From: Dolomitihabitans soli
GTDB lineage: Bacteria > Actinomycetota > Actinomycetes > Streptosporangiales > Streptosporangiaceae
Assembly (NCBI RefSeq): GCF_022213955.1
Contig: NZ_JAKNTW010000012.1
Span: 1 to 45,462 of the forward strand
Direction of reading: 5' to 3'
Length of the DNA stretch: 45,462 bases
The position numbers were made by a program, and so were the translations under genes. Below, piece after piece: positions 1 to 8,900 of this stretch (position 1 is its first letter; the number at the start of each line of letters is the position of its first letter). Under the pieces are notes generated by a model, which saw only the letters and a list, made by a program, of their open reading frames with translations, did not search any database and had not been told where the DNA came from.

Positions 1-81
<81 letters not shown>

Positions 82-85
<4 letters not shown>

Positions 86-2856
86 ACGACGGGCAGCTGA
101 CCCTGCACGGCTACGACCGCTCCGGCGGTGTCGCCTCCGCCGTCCAGGACGCCGCCGAGGACGCCTACCTCAACCTGACCCCACGGCAGCAGCAGACCGC
201 GCAAGGGGTGTTACTGGCGCTGACCCTCATCGGCGCCGACGGGCAGCCCGTGCGGCAGCGCGCGAGCGTCGGCGAGCTGGCCGCCCGCTGCGAGCCGGCT
301 GAGCCCGAGGTGGCCCGGCACGTCGTGACGGCCTTCACCCGCGCCCGGCTGATGGTGACCGGTTCTGTCCCCCCCGCCCCCGCCTCTGGGGGTGCACCGG
401 GCGCGTCCGGCTCCACCGCTGCGGGTGGCGGCGCCTCCTCCTCGGCGGCGGGCGATTCTTCAGCGGAGCTCGCGGACCCGGCGGCGACCGGCACCGTCGA
501 ACTCGCCCACGACGTCCTGCTCACCGCCTGGCCGCGCCTGCGCTCCTGGCTGGCCGAAGACCAAGCCGATCGCCGGCTGCACGGCGAGATCTGCCAGGAC
601 GCCACCGAATGGGAGCAGACCGGCCAGGATGCGTCGTTCCTGTACCGCGGCACCCGGCTGGAAACGGCCCAGCACGCTGCGGCGAGCTGGCACGCCGACC
701 TCGGCCGCCACCTCACGCTGCCCGAGGCCGCCACCGCCTTCCTTAACGCCAGCACCCGGGCTGTCACCCGCACCCGGCGTCGCCGGCAGGCGCTGTTCTC
801 CGTCCTGGCCGGGCTCCTGGTCATCTCCATCATCACCGCGATAGCCGCCGTGCGCTTCGCCCAGGACGCCGACCGGCAGGCCACCGATGCCGAACGGCGA
901 CGACCGGCGGTGTCCAGCCAGTTAGCCGCCGACAGCCAATCCTTGCCCGGCGACCCGGTGACATCGGCGCGCCTGGCAGCGGCGGCATGGGCGATCGCTC
1001 CGACCAGCGACGCCCGCACGAGCATGTACGCGGTGGTCAACCAGCCTGCACGAGGCGTCCTGAAAGGCCACACCGGCGCGGTGAACTCGGTGGCGTTCAG
1101 CCCTGACGGCAAGCATCTGGCCACCGCCGGTGACGACGAGACGGTGCGGATCTGGAACGCCGACACCGGCGGCCTGATCCGCACCCTCACCGGCTACACC
1201 GACCGGGTGAACTCGGTGGCGTTCAGCCCGGACGGCAAGCGCCTAACCACCGTCACCACCGGTGACAAGACGGTGCGGATCTGGAACGCCGACACCGGCG
1301 GCCTGATCCGCACCCTCACCCTCACCGGCCAAACCGACTGGGTGAACTCGGTGGCGTTCAGCCCGGACGGCAAGCGCCTAGCCACCGCCGGTGACGACAA
1401 GACGGTGCGGATCTGGAACGCCGACACCGGCGGCCTGATCCGCACCCTCACCCTCACCGGCCAAACCGACTGGGTGAGCGCGGTGGCGTTCAGCCCTGAC
1501 GGTAAGCGCCTAGCCACCGTCACCACCGGTGACAAGACGGTGCGGATCTGGAGCGCCGACACCGGCGGCCTGATCCGCACCCTCACCGGCCACCAGGGCG
1601 CCGTGTACGCGGTGGCGTTCGACCCGGACGGCAAGCGCCTGGCCACCGCTGGCTACGACCACACAGTGCGGACCTGGGATGCGGACACCAGCCGCCAAAT
1701 CGGCTCCCCCCTCACCGGCCACACCAGCCAGGTGAACGAGGTGGCCTTCAGCCCGGACGGCAAGCACCTGGCCAGCGCCGGTGACGACAAGACGGTGCGG
1801 ATCTGGGACGCGGCTATCGCCCGCCCGATCCGTACTCTCACTGGTGGCACTCGCCCGGTGCGGTCGGTGGCGTTCAGCCCTGACGGCAAGCGCCTAGCCA
1901 CCGTCACCGCCGGTGACGACAGGACGGTGCGGATCTGGAACGCCGACACCGGCGGCCAGATCAGCACCCTCACCAGCAACAACGACTGGGTGTCCTTGAT
2001 GGTGTTCAGCCAGGATGGCAAACGCCTGGCCACCGTCGGCGTCTTAAATACGGTCCAGATCTGGGATGTGGCCACCGGCAACCTGGTCCGTACCCTCACC
2101 CGCCACACCGGCGATGTGGAGCGTGTGTACGCGGTGGCGTTGAGCCCTGACGGCAAGCGCCTGGTCACCATCACCACCATAAGGGTGCGGCTCTGGGATG
2201 TGGCCACCGGCCGCCTAAACGGCGTCGAAGTGGCCTCCATCCGGGTGTTCTCGGGGGCGTTCAGCCCGAACGGCATACACCTGGCCGTCGCCAACAACGG
2301 TGATGGGACGGTGCGGATCTGGGATGTGGTCACCCGCGGGACGGTGAGCTGGGAAGCGGACACTGGCTTTCCGGCCCGGAGCCTCCCCGGCCACCAGGGC
2401 GTCGTGAACTCGGTGGCGTTCAGCCCTGACGGTAAGCGCCTGGCCAGCGCTGGCGCAGACCAGACGGTGCGGATCTGGGATGCGAACACTGGCGGCCCGA
2501 TCCGCACCCTCACCGGCCACACCGGCGCGGTGAACTCGGTGGCGTTCGACCCTGACGGCAAGCGCCTGGCCACCGTCGGCGCAGACCAGACGATGCGGAT
2601 CTGGGATGCGAACACTGGCGGCCCGATCCGCACCCTCACCGGCCACACCGGCGCGGTGAACTCGGTGGCGTTCAGCCCTGACGGCAAGCGCCTGGTCACC
2701 GTCGGCGCAGACCAGACGATGCGGATCTGGGACGTCGCCTTGCCACCTGATCTTCTTCGAGCGGTCTGCGACATCGCGGTTCGTTCGTTCACGCGTAAGG
2801 AATGGCAGCGGTACATCCCCGATGAGCCATACCGGCCCAGCTGTCCCGCTTCCTGA
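82..2856 (+). CDS. nSTAND1-type WD40 repeat protein, 5' truncated
   Basis: The frame is open from the poly-C tract, and the residues before the first GTG (208) already look like coding sequence, so this is the 3' part of a longer gene rather than a gene starting at 208. The first 200 or so residues match the C-terminal region of nSTAND1-type NTPases (motifs such as '[18 protein letters not shown]' and 'FLYRGTRLE'). One membrane segment follows around nt 790-860. About 13 WD40 blades then run to the end, each with a '[11 protein letters not shown]' and '[11 protein letters not shown]' core, enough for two propellers. The Walker motifs of such proteins lie upstream and are missing here. Family members are thought to be sensor or signalling ATPases; the ligand is unknown. 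Several blades are nearly identical in DNA, so copy number may be inaccurate in the assembly. Confidence 0.85.
1062..2745 (+). repeat. Tandem WD40-coding DNA repeats (~120-135 bp units)
   Basis: About 13 direct units each encode one WD40 blade. Some neighbouring units are nearly identical: the stretches at about 1312-1363 and 1442-1495 differ at only a few bases. Others (about 1980-2340) are strongly diverged. This suggests recent unequal exchange in the first half of the array. Confidence 0.85.
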
Positions 2857-2933
2857 AAGAACGCTCCAGACCCAGGCAACTGCACGCGGCTCGGCTAACA
2901 CAGAATTTTCTCATTCCCTGTCACAGATGCCGC

Positions 2934-3131
2934 TCACGGCAGTTGCCGGTTCTCGTCCAGGAACGCCGCCAGGGCGGCGTCGTCCAGCGCCGAGCTGGTG
3001 ACGAGGTCGCGGACGGCGATGATGGCCGCCTCGGTGCCGTGACTAAACATCAACGCATCGTAGCGATTATCAATTGTCAATACACGCTGCCGCCACATTC
3101 GCAACGTCCGTGTCCGCTTCGTCGCAGTCAA
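2934..3131 (-). CDS. Possible small ORF, unknown
   Basis: A 65-residue frame opens with TTG and ends convergent with the WD40 gene. It is locally AT-rich, has no clear ribosome binding site and resembles no family I recognise. It lies just downstream of transposase debris and may itself be a fragment of a lost gene. Listed only because the 490-base gap otherwise holds no gene here. Confidence 0.2.
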   Translation of the reverse strand: MTATKRTRTLRMWRQRVLTIDNRYDALMFSHGTEAAIIAVRDLVTSSALDDAALAAFLDENRQLP

Positions 3132-3150
3132 AGACTCAAGGCCGAAGCGT

Positions 3151-3205
3151 TTTCACATTGTGAGCCCCAGGGCTGAAGGAGTTCTCACATCGTGAGACCG
3201 AGGGC
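3151..3205 (-). repeat. Duplicated transposase 3' tail
   Basis: Two 23-base units (3151-3173 and 3183-3205) match at 19 of 23 positions and lie 32 bp apart. Read on the minus strand, each encodes the same terminal peptide ALGLTM followed by TGA. They look like two copies of the 3' end of one ISAs1-type transposase gene, left by nested insertion or recombination. Confidence 0.55.
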
Positions 3206-3310
3206 GATCAACGGGTTGTGGAAGTCGTCGCGGGCCCAGTGGGTGCCGTCGGCGATGTTGGTGAAGTTGAGCAGGCGTAACGCACCGATCGCGTAGCTGC
3301 GTATTCGCCA
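3185..3310 (-). pseudogene. ISAs1-family transposase, C-terminal fragment
   Basis: On the minus strand the last ~38 codons read 'AIGALRLLNFTNIADGTHWA' and end in ALGLTM-stop. This fits the conserved tail of ISAs1-family DDE transposases (AIxLLRL...NIAxxLRWAxRD...LxLLG). The rest of the protein is absent, and the reading frame beyond about 3310 loses family similarity. The fragment abuts a second, divergently oriented fragment of the same family. Confidence 0.6.
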
Positions 3311-3387
3311 TCGGCGCCCTGCGCCTGACCGGCGCAGCCAACCTTGCTCAGGCCATCCGCCGGCTCTCCCGCGACGCCAGTACTTGA
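3301..3387 (+). pseudogene. ISAs1-family transposase, second C-terminal fragment
   Basis: The plus strand here reads 'FAIGALRLTGAANLAQAIRR' and 'LSRDAST' before a TGA at 3385-3387, again the ISAs1 C-terminal pattern. It shares the AIGALRL core with the minus-strand fragment next to it, so the two tails sit back to back with a junction near 3300. Only about 28 codons survive. Confidence 0.55.
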
Positions 3388-3403
3388 GCGGAATCTGCAG
3401 ACG

Positions 3404-3868
3404 ATGGGCAGCGGACGGGACTTGACTCCGCCCGTCCAAGATCTCCGCTGGCGCCACAGCGTGGTGGCCGACCTCCTACGTCTGCGCGACCTGTTTGCCG
3501 TAAGAATCCCCGGCAGCCAAGTAAGGGCGGTGCCGGATCTGGTCCGGGATCTGGCGGAGGTCCTGGTCCGCGCAGGAATTCTCGATGTGGCCATCCCGGT
3601 CATCGACGCTTACGAGCAAGGCGAGGCACACCCCACAGAGGACGTCGTAGCCGAGATCGACGGGCAGCTCCAGCAGATCATCGATCGCGAGCCCCAGGAC
3701 CGACTGGACTACCTCGAAAGCCTGGCAGCGCAGATCGGACTGCGTTGGAAAGGCAGCGAAAGCAAGCAAGAACAGCAAGAACTGGCCGCTCAACTAGGAG
3801 CGACCCCCGAGGACTACGCAGACGCCAAGAAGATCGGTGGTGTCTACCGTGACATACGACTGAGGTGA
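3404..3868 (+). CDS. Hypothetical protein upstream of integrase
   Basis: A 154-residue protein if the ATG at 3404 is used; the longer frame from 3344 would start inside the transposase relic, so the later start is preferred, though its ribosome binding site is weak. It is charged and largely helical by appearance, with many Asp, Glu, Gln and Arg residues and no membrane segment or recognisable motif. Its stop lies 7 bases before the integrase ATG and overlaps the integrase ribosome binding site, so the two are probably co-transcribed. The position suggests an accessory gene of the integrative element, but it is much longer than a usual excisionase and I do not assign a function. The 5' end may have been lost. 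Confidence 0.5.
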   Translation: MGSGRDLTPPVQDLRWRHSVVADLLRLRDLFAVRIPGSQVRAVPDLVRDLAEVLVRAGILDVAIPVIDAYEQGEAHPTEDVVAEIDGQLQQIIDREPQDRLDYLESLAAQIGLRWKGSESKQEQQELAAQLGATPEDYADAKKIGGVYRDIRLR

Positions 3869-3875
3869 GTCACAC

Positions 3876-5489
3876 ATGACTGGCAACGGCAGCAAGCGAT
3901 GCAAATGCCGCCAAGATGGCCGCGAGCTCGGCGTAAAGTGCCCCAGACTTCGCCGCAAGGACGGCTCGTGGAACCCTAACCATGGCAGCTGGTACGGGAA
4001 GGAAGAGGTGCCCGCCGGGCCTGACAAAAGGCGCGTGTATCTACGTCTGGGTGGCTTCGCAACCGAGACCGACCTGATCGCCGTCTACGAGAAGGCCGGG
4101 CGGCTGCTCGACATCCCCGAAGCCGGCCCGCAAGGGCACGAGGCGCGGATGGAGATCCTGGAGATGATCCGGGCCGCACACCGGAAGCAAGCGCGGCTGC
4201 CCGAGTACGAAGAGGTCCATCGCAAGTTCAAAGCCGGACAGCCGCTTCAATCGATGACGTTCGGCGAATACTGGCAGCAGTGGGAGGCTCGGCGCCGGCG
4301 GCTCGGCGACATCCGCAAGTCCACGCTGCTGGGCTACATGAGCCACCACGACGTGCACATCGGACCGGTGCTGGACGACGTGCACCTGGACCGCATCTTC
4401 GCGCCCACCGTCGAGCAGGTTTTCACCCGCATTGACGAGCGGAACGCCCAGATTCTCGCCGACCGCGAGTCGAACGACCCGGAAGTGCGCAAGGCAGCAC
4501 GCAGCAAGAGACTGACTGGGCCGACAACGAAGCAGCGCATCAAGGCCACGATCCGAACCGTACTCACTGACGCCATGCGGGAGCACTTGGTGTCATTCAA
4601 CGCTGCGGCGCTGGTGAGTCTGGCTGCCGGCAAGAAGGCGAAGGGCATGGTGTGGACCAAGGCGCGCGTGGAGGCGTTCAACAAGACATTCCAAGAGCGC
4701 CTGGCGGCCGTGCGCGCCAACCCTGAACTGCCGTCCACATCGGCCGTAAAGGTGTGGTCGAACACCGATCTACGGCCGTCGCCGGTGATGCTGTGGACGC
4801 CCGCCCAGCTCGGGACGTTCCTCGACTATGCAGCAAAGGACCGCCTGTACGCGCTCTATCACCTGGTCGCGTTCCGAGGTCTGAGACGGGGCGAAGCGTG
4901 CGGCGTGCGATGGGTAGACCTCGACCTGGACGATCATGTGCTGACCGTGACGAAACAGCTCACGATCGTCGGCCGCCAGGTTGAAGAGGGCGATCCGAAA
5001 ACAGAGTCCTCCGATGGCGTGGTCGCGCTCGACAAGCAGACTGTGGCCGTACTCCGCATCCACCGCAAGCGGCAACTCACCGAGAAACGGACGGCGGGTG
5101 AGGCGTGGCTGGACACTGGTCGGATCTTCACGAGGGAAGACGGGTCAGAGCTGAAGCCGGACTGGGTGAGCGAACAGTTCGAGCGCCTGGCGTTCGCAGC
5201 TGGCCTTCCGCCGATCCGTCTTCACGACCTCCGACACGGCGCGGCCACAATGTCTCTGGCGGCCGGGAACGACATGAAGACCACGTCCGCGATGCTGCGG
5301 CACGCGAATCTCGCGATCACGTCCGATTTGTACACAACTGTGCTGCCGGGGCTGGCTCACGCGGCAGCAGAAGCGACCGCTGTTCTGGTACCGCGGGCGG
5401 TCGCTGTGGGAGACCCGTCCGAAACTGATGGTCTCCCTTCGGTCTCCCCGATCCGCTCTGCCAGTCCATCGGATTTCGAACAGCCGTAG
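3876..5489 (+). CDS. Tyrosine recombinase / site-specific integrase
   Basis: A 537-residue phage/AICE-type integrase that would insert or excise an element at a tRNA gene. The N-terminus has the Cys-rich arm-type region common in actinomycete integrases (KCKCRQDGRELGVKCP). The core-binding domain lies at about residues 120-290. The catalytic domain shows Arg337 (FRGLRRGEACG), the HxxR box His450/Arg453 (LHDLRHGAA), His476 (LRHANL) and the nucleophile Tyr486 (SDLYTTVLPG), so it appears intact. GAGGTGAG at 3862-3869 is a good ribosome binding site, six bases before the ATG. The stop is 29 bases from a tRNA-Arg 3' half, the usual arrangement of int next to its attachment core. No replication, transfer or excisionase genes of an AICE are seen nearby, so the element is probably a remnant. 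Confidence 0.93.
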   Translation: MTGNGSKRCKCRQDGRELGVKCPRLRRKDGSWNPNHGSWYGKEEVPAGPDKRRVYLRLGGFATETDLIAVYEKAGRLLDIPEAGPQGHEARMEILEMIRAAHRKQARLPEYEEVHRKFKAGQPLQSMTFGEYWQQWEARRRRLGDIRKSTLLGYMSHHDVHIGPVLDDVHLDRIFAPTVEQVFTRIDERNAQILADRESNDPEVRKAARSKRLTGPTTKQRIKATIRTVLTDAMREHLVSFNAAALVSLAAGKKAKGMVWTKARVEAFNKTFQERLAAVRANPELPSTSAVKVWSNTDLRPSPVMLWTPAQLGTFLDYAAKDRLYALYHLVAFRGLRRGEACGVRWVDLDLDDHVLTVTKQLTIVGRQVEEGDPKTESSDGVVALDKQTVAVLRIHRKRQLTEKRTAGEAWLDTGRIFTREDGSELKPDWVSEQFERLAFAAGLPPIRLHDLRHGAATMSLAAGNDMKTTSAMLRHANLAITSDLYTTVLPGLAHAAAEATAVLVPRAVAVGDPSETDGLPSVSPIRSASPSDFEQP

Positions 5490-5518
5490 AACGCCCAGGT
5501 CAACCACCTACACACACG

Positions 5519-5560
5519 CGCGCCCTGCAGGATTCGAACCTGCGACCGTCGGATTAGAAG
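5519..5560 (-). other. tRNA-Arg(TCT) 3' half; probable att core
   Basis: The minus strand carries the anticodon loop CTTCTAA (anticodon TCT, + strand 5556-5558), the 3' anticodon stem, the T arm (GCAGG-TTCGAAT-CCTGC) and most of the 3' acceptor strand. The sequence beyond 5560 does not fold into a D arm or a matching 5' anticodon stem, so this is not a complete tRNA. A tRNA 3' half beside an integrase gene is the classical attachment core duplicated on integration. No second copy of the core was seen in the window. Confidence 0.8.
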
Positions 5561-5905
5561 CAAGATCTTTTAGTGCCGCGCCGTGCCGTTCGATGGCAAT
5601 TCGTGCCTCTTTCACGCGCTTTGCGTGTTCGGAGGTACCGAATGCTGACGGCGCGTGGCGGGGCGTACGAGCACGTAGCGAGCACGGCGGCATCCCGCAG
5701 CCCACCCAGCGTGACCCCGGCTAACCGTAAGCACACTCCCGGGTTCGATCGGGCGTGGATGCAGCTTTCGGGCAGGCACGGCAATCGTTGCCATGGCCCT
5801 CGGTTGCGGAGGGCTCCGTTCCCGATACTGAAAACGATCTTTGCTTTTAGTTCAGCCCTATGTGATGATCAACCTGTTTTGCTACATACGTTCGAAAGGT
5901 CGTGA
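5561..5905. other. Intergenic region, integrase to toxin gene
   Basis: No convincing gene. Plus-strand frames reading out of the tRNA half give the familiar artefact peptide (AGFEPATVGLEARSF). The last ~70 bases are AT-richer and lead into AAAGG at about 5896-5900, a reasonable ribosome binding site for the ATG at 5906, so the promoter of the large secreted-protein gene probably lies here. Confidence 0.5.
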
Positions 5906-8900
5906 ATGAGCACACGCCGATCAACATCCGGCTTATCCGCCCGGACGCGTCGCTGCGCTGCGCTAGTGGGCACACTGGTGCTCCCCCTCTCGTTGATGGC
6001 TGCGCCCGCAAGTGCCCAAGGGCGCACGCCATCCCCCACTGCGGCGATTCAGCCACCTCCCACCAATTCCTCGTCGGGTAAAGCCACACCTACCCAGGTG
6101 GACAAGGCGATAGACACCGCTAAGGCAAAAGCCGCCGAGACCGGTAAGCGTGTGCCCTTGCCTTCGCGCGGCACCGAGACCATGAAGGTGTGGGCGAACG
6201 CCGACGGCAAGACGCTGCACGCCGAACTGAGCACCGAACCAGTGCAGTTGGAAGTACCCGACAAGAACGGCAAAGAGTCCTGGCAGCCGGTCGACACCAC
6301 GATTGTGGCTAACGCCGACGGCACTCTGGCGGCCAAGCTGGTCAAGACCCCGCTGACCTTCGGCGGCGAAGGCGCCACCACCCTGGTCACCGCCAAGGAC
6401 AAGGACGGCACCGTCGCCATCGGCTGGGACCGCAAGCTTCCCAAGCCGACCGTGGACGGCAACACGATCACCTATCCGGATGCCGTGGCCAAGGGCGCCG
6501 ACCTGGTGCTCATCGCCCGGCCGAACGGATTCAGCCAGGACGTGGTGCTACGCACCCGCCCCCAGGGCCCGGTCAAGGTCAACCTGCCCGTCACCCTGCC
6601 CAAGGACCGAACGTACGGCAAGGCCGCCGATGGCAAACCGCAGCTCAAGTCGGCACAAGGTGCCGCGGAGAGCGCCCCGCTGGCGACGCAGGCGATCGAT
6701 GCCAAGGCCGCCGAGGCACCCGACCAGGGCAAGATCGGCAAAGTGGACACCGCAGTGACCACCGACGCCTCCGGCAAGTCTGCGCTGGTGCTGACCCCCG
6801 ACGCGGCCTTCCTGGCGGATCCGTCGGTGACCTACCCGGTGATCGTGCCGATGAGCGGCGAATGGATCGGCGCAGGAGACTCCTCCGACACCTTCGTCTC
6901 CAGCGTGCAGTACCCCAACTCGGCGACCCTGTTCACGTGGCTGCGGGCAGGGAAGTCGGCCGACGGGGAGCTGTGGCGCACCTACCTGCGGTATGTGATC
7001 AACGGCACCGACCTGGACTACGCCACCATTCACGACGCCGACCTGCGATTCTGGAACTACCACGCCAGCGGATGCGGCACCAGCGTGGGCGTGGGCATCG
7101 TCGCGCGCCAGCTCACCTCGGCATATGACTACTCCACCTTGACATGGGCCAACCAGCCCTCCAGCACTGGCACCAACGCGGTGGTCGCCCCCGGCGGCTA
7201 CAGCGCCACGCTCGCAGGCTGCTCCGGCAGCGGCGAGCTATACCACTCGATCCAGCACATCGTGCAGAAGTGGGCGAACGGGACGCAGGACTACGGGTTG
7301 ATGATCCGCGCCGCCACCGAGGGCGCCGCGGGGGCCAACTGGCGCCAATACCGCTCCGACCAGTACACCGGCAGCGACGGACGCGGCCCGGTCCTATTCG
7401 TCGAATACACGCCGGCGCCACGTGCCTCAACCGCGTTCTCAACGCTCAACAAGTTCGACACGCTGCCGACCTATGAGGAGGCGGTCGCCCTTCAGGACTA
7501 TCAGTCCGACGTGAACGAGACCGGACCGGTCACCGACGGCTTCAGTTCGGTCATCCAGGGCGCTCGTGGCGAGAACGACGCAGTCGAGGCGTACAAGGTA
7601 GGTACAGACCAACTCGATGTTCCCGAAGAGGGGAGCCCAGGAGGTGAGGATACCCAGCCACCCAGCCTAAGCGGGGTCACCCCGGAACCCGATACCACGG
7701 GTGTGCCCGTCGAGACCACGGTCACGGCCACCTATTCCGAGGTGGTCTCCGGCGCCCAGATCGTGCTGAGGGCACCCGACGGTACACAGGTTGAGGGCGC
7801 GGTCACGACGGACGACACCAGCACGGTGGTGACGTTCACTCCCGCGCAGTCGCTGACGGTGGGGACGACGTACTCGGCGACGGCGTCGGATGCGCAGGAC
7901 ATCTGGGACAACGTGGCCGACGATTACACCTGGTTCTTCACCACCGCCAGCGCGGACACGACGCCGCCCGTGGTCATCGCCAAGAATCCGAATGCCGACG
8001 TGACTGATGCGCCGGTCGGCACGACGGTCTCCGCGACGTTCAGTGAGCCGGTGAGCGATGCTCAGATCGTCGTTGAGGACGCGGACGGCACCGCCATCGC
8101 CGGAGGTGTCACGGTGGCCGGGACGGTCGCCACGTTCACCCCGGCTGAGCCGCTGGCCGTGAACACGGTCCATCACGTCGAAGTGACCGGCGCCAAGGAT
8201 GGCGCTGAAAATGTGATGACGCCGGTGACCTGGACTTTCACCACTTCGACAGAGACCGAGCCCGTTGACACGACACCACCTGCTGTGGTCAGTGCCACGC
8301 CGTCGTCAGGGGCTACCGATGTGGCCGTCGGCACCGCGGTCACCGTGACCTTCAACGAGCCGGTGAACTCAGCCGCGCTCACGCTCAAGGGCACCGCGGG
8401 AGCCACGATCCCGGGCACGGCCACCCTGGACGGCCCGGCGACCACGCTCACCTTCACTCCGGCGCAATCGTTCGTCGCCGGTGTCCTCCACACCGTGGAG
8501 GTCAGCGGTGCCAGTGACGCGGCAGGCAACGTCATGACCCCGTCGACCTGGACGTTCACCACAGCCGCGCCGCCTCCCGCGCAGCCGGTCAATCCCAATC
8601 CGTTCTTCGAGACGACCATCGCCCCGTGGACGTCCTTCTACGAAGTGGATGTGTTGTCGCGCTCGACCGCTCGGGCCCATCAGGGCGTGGCGTCCGCCAA
8701 GTTCGTGCCCGAGGAGGACACGTGGGGCTCCGCGATCGAGGAATTCCCGCTTTCCGGCGGCGGTGGGAACTACCGGCTGTCCGGCTGGTTCTACCTCTCG
8801 GAGCCCGACCCGTTCGAGGTCGGGTTCGACTACGGGGTGGAATGGTATGACGCCGACTGGGAGTTGCTGTCCACCGACAACCTCACCGGCACGCCGACGG

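Noticed and set aside
1062-2745. CRISPR-like or satellite repeat array
   Set aside because: Units are in one open frame, have no unique spacers of constant size and encode WD40 blades.
3150-3200. CRP/operator-like palindromes (TCACATTGTGA, TCTCACATCGTGAGA)
   Set aside because: Both lie in the duplicated coding tail of a transposase (ALGLTM-stop), so the pair is explained by duplication and there is no adjacent intact gene to regulate.
5519-5600. Complete tRNA-Arg gene
   Set aside because: Only the anticodon loop, 3' anticodon stem, T arm and 3' acceptor part are present; no matching D arm or 5' strand is seen to the right.
5428-5724. 98-aa plus-strand ORF reading through the tRNA half
   Set aside because: Its AGFEPAT-type peptide is the well-known spurious translation of tRNA sequence.
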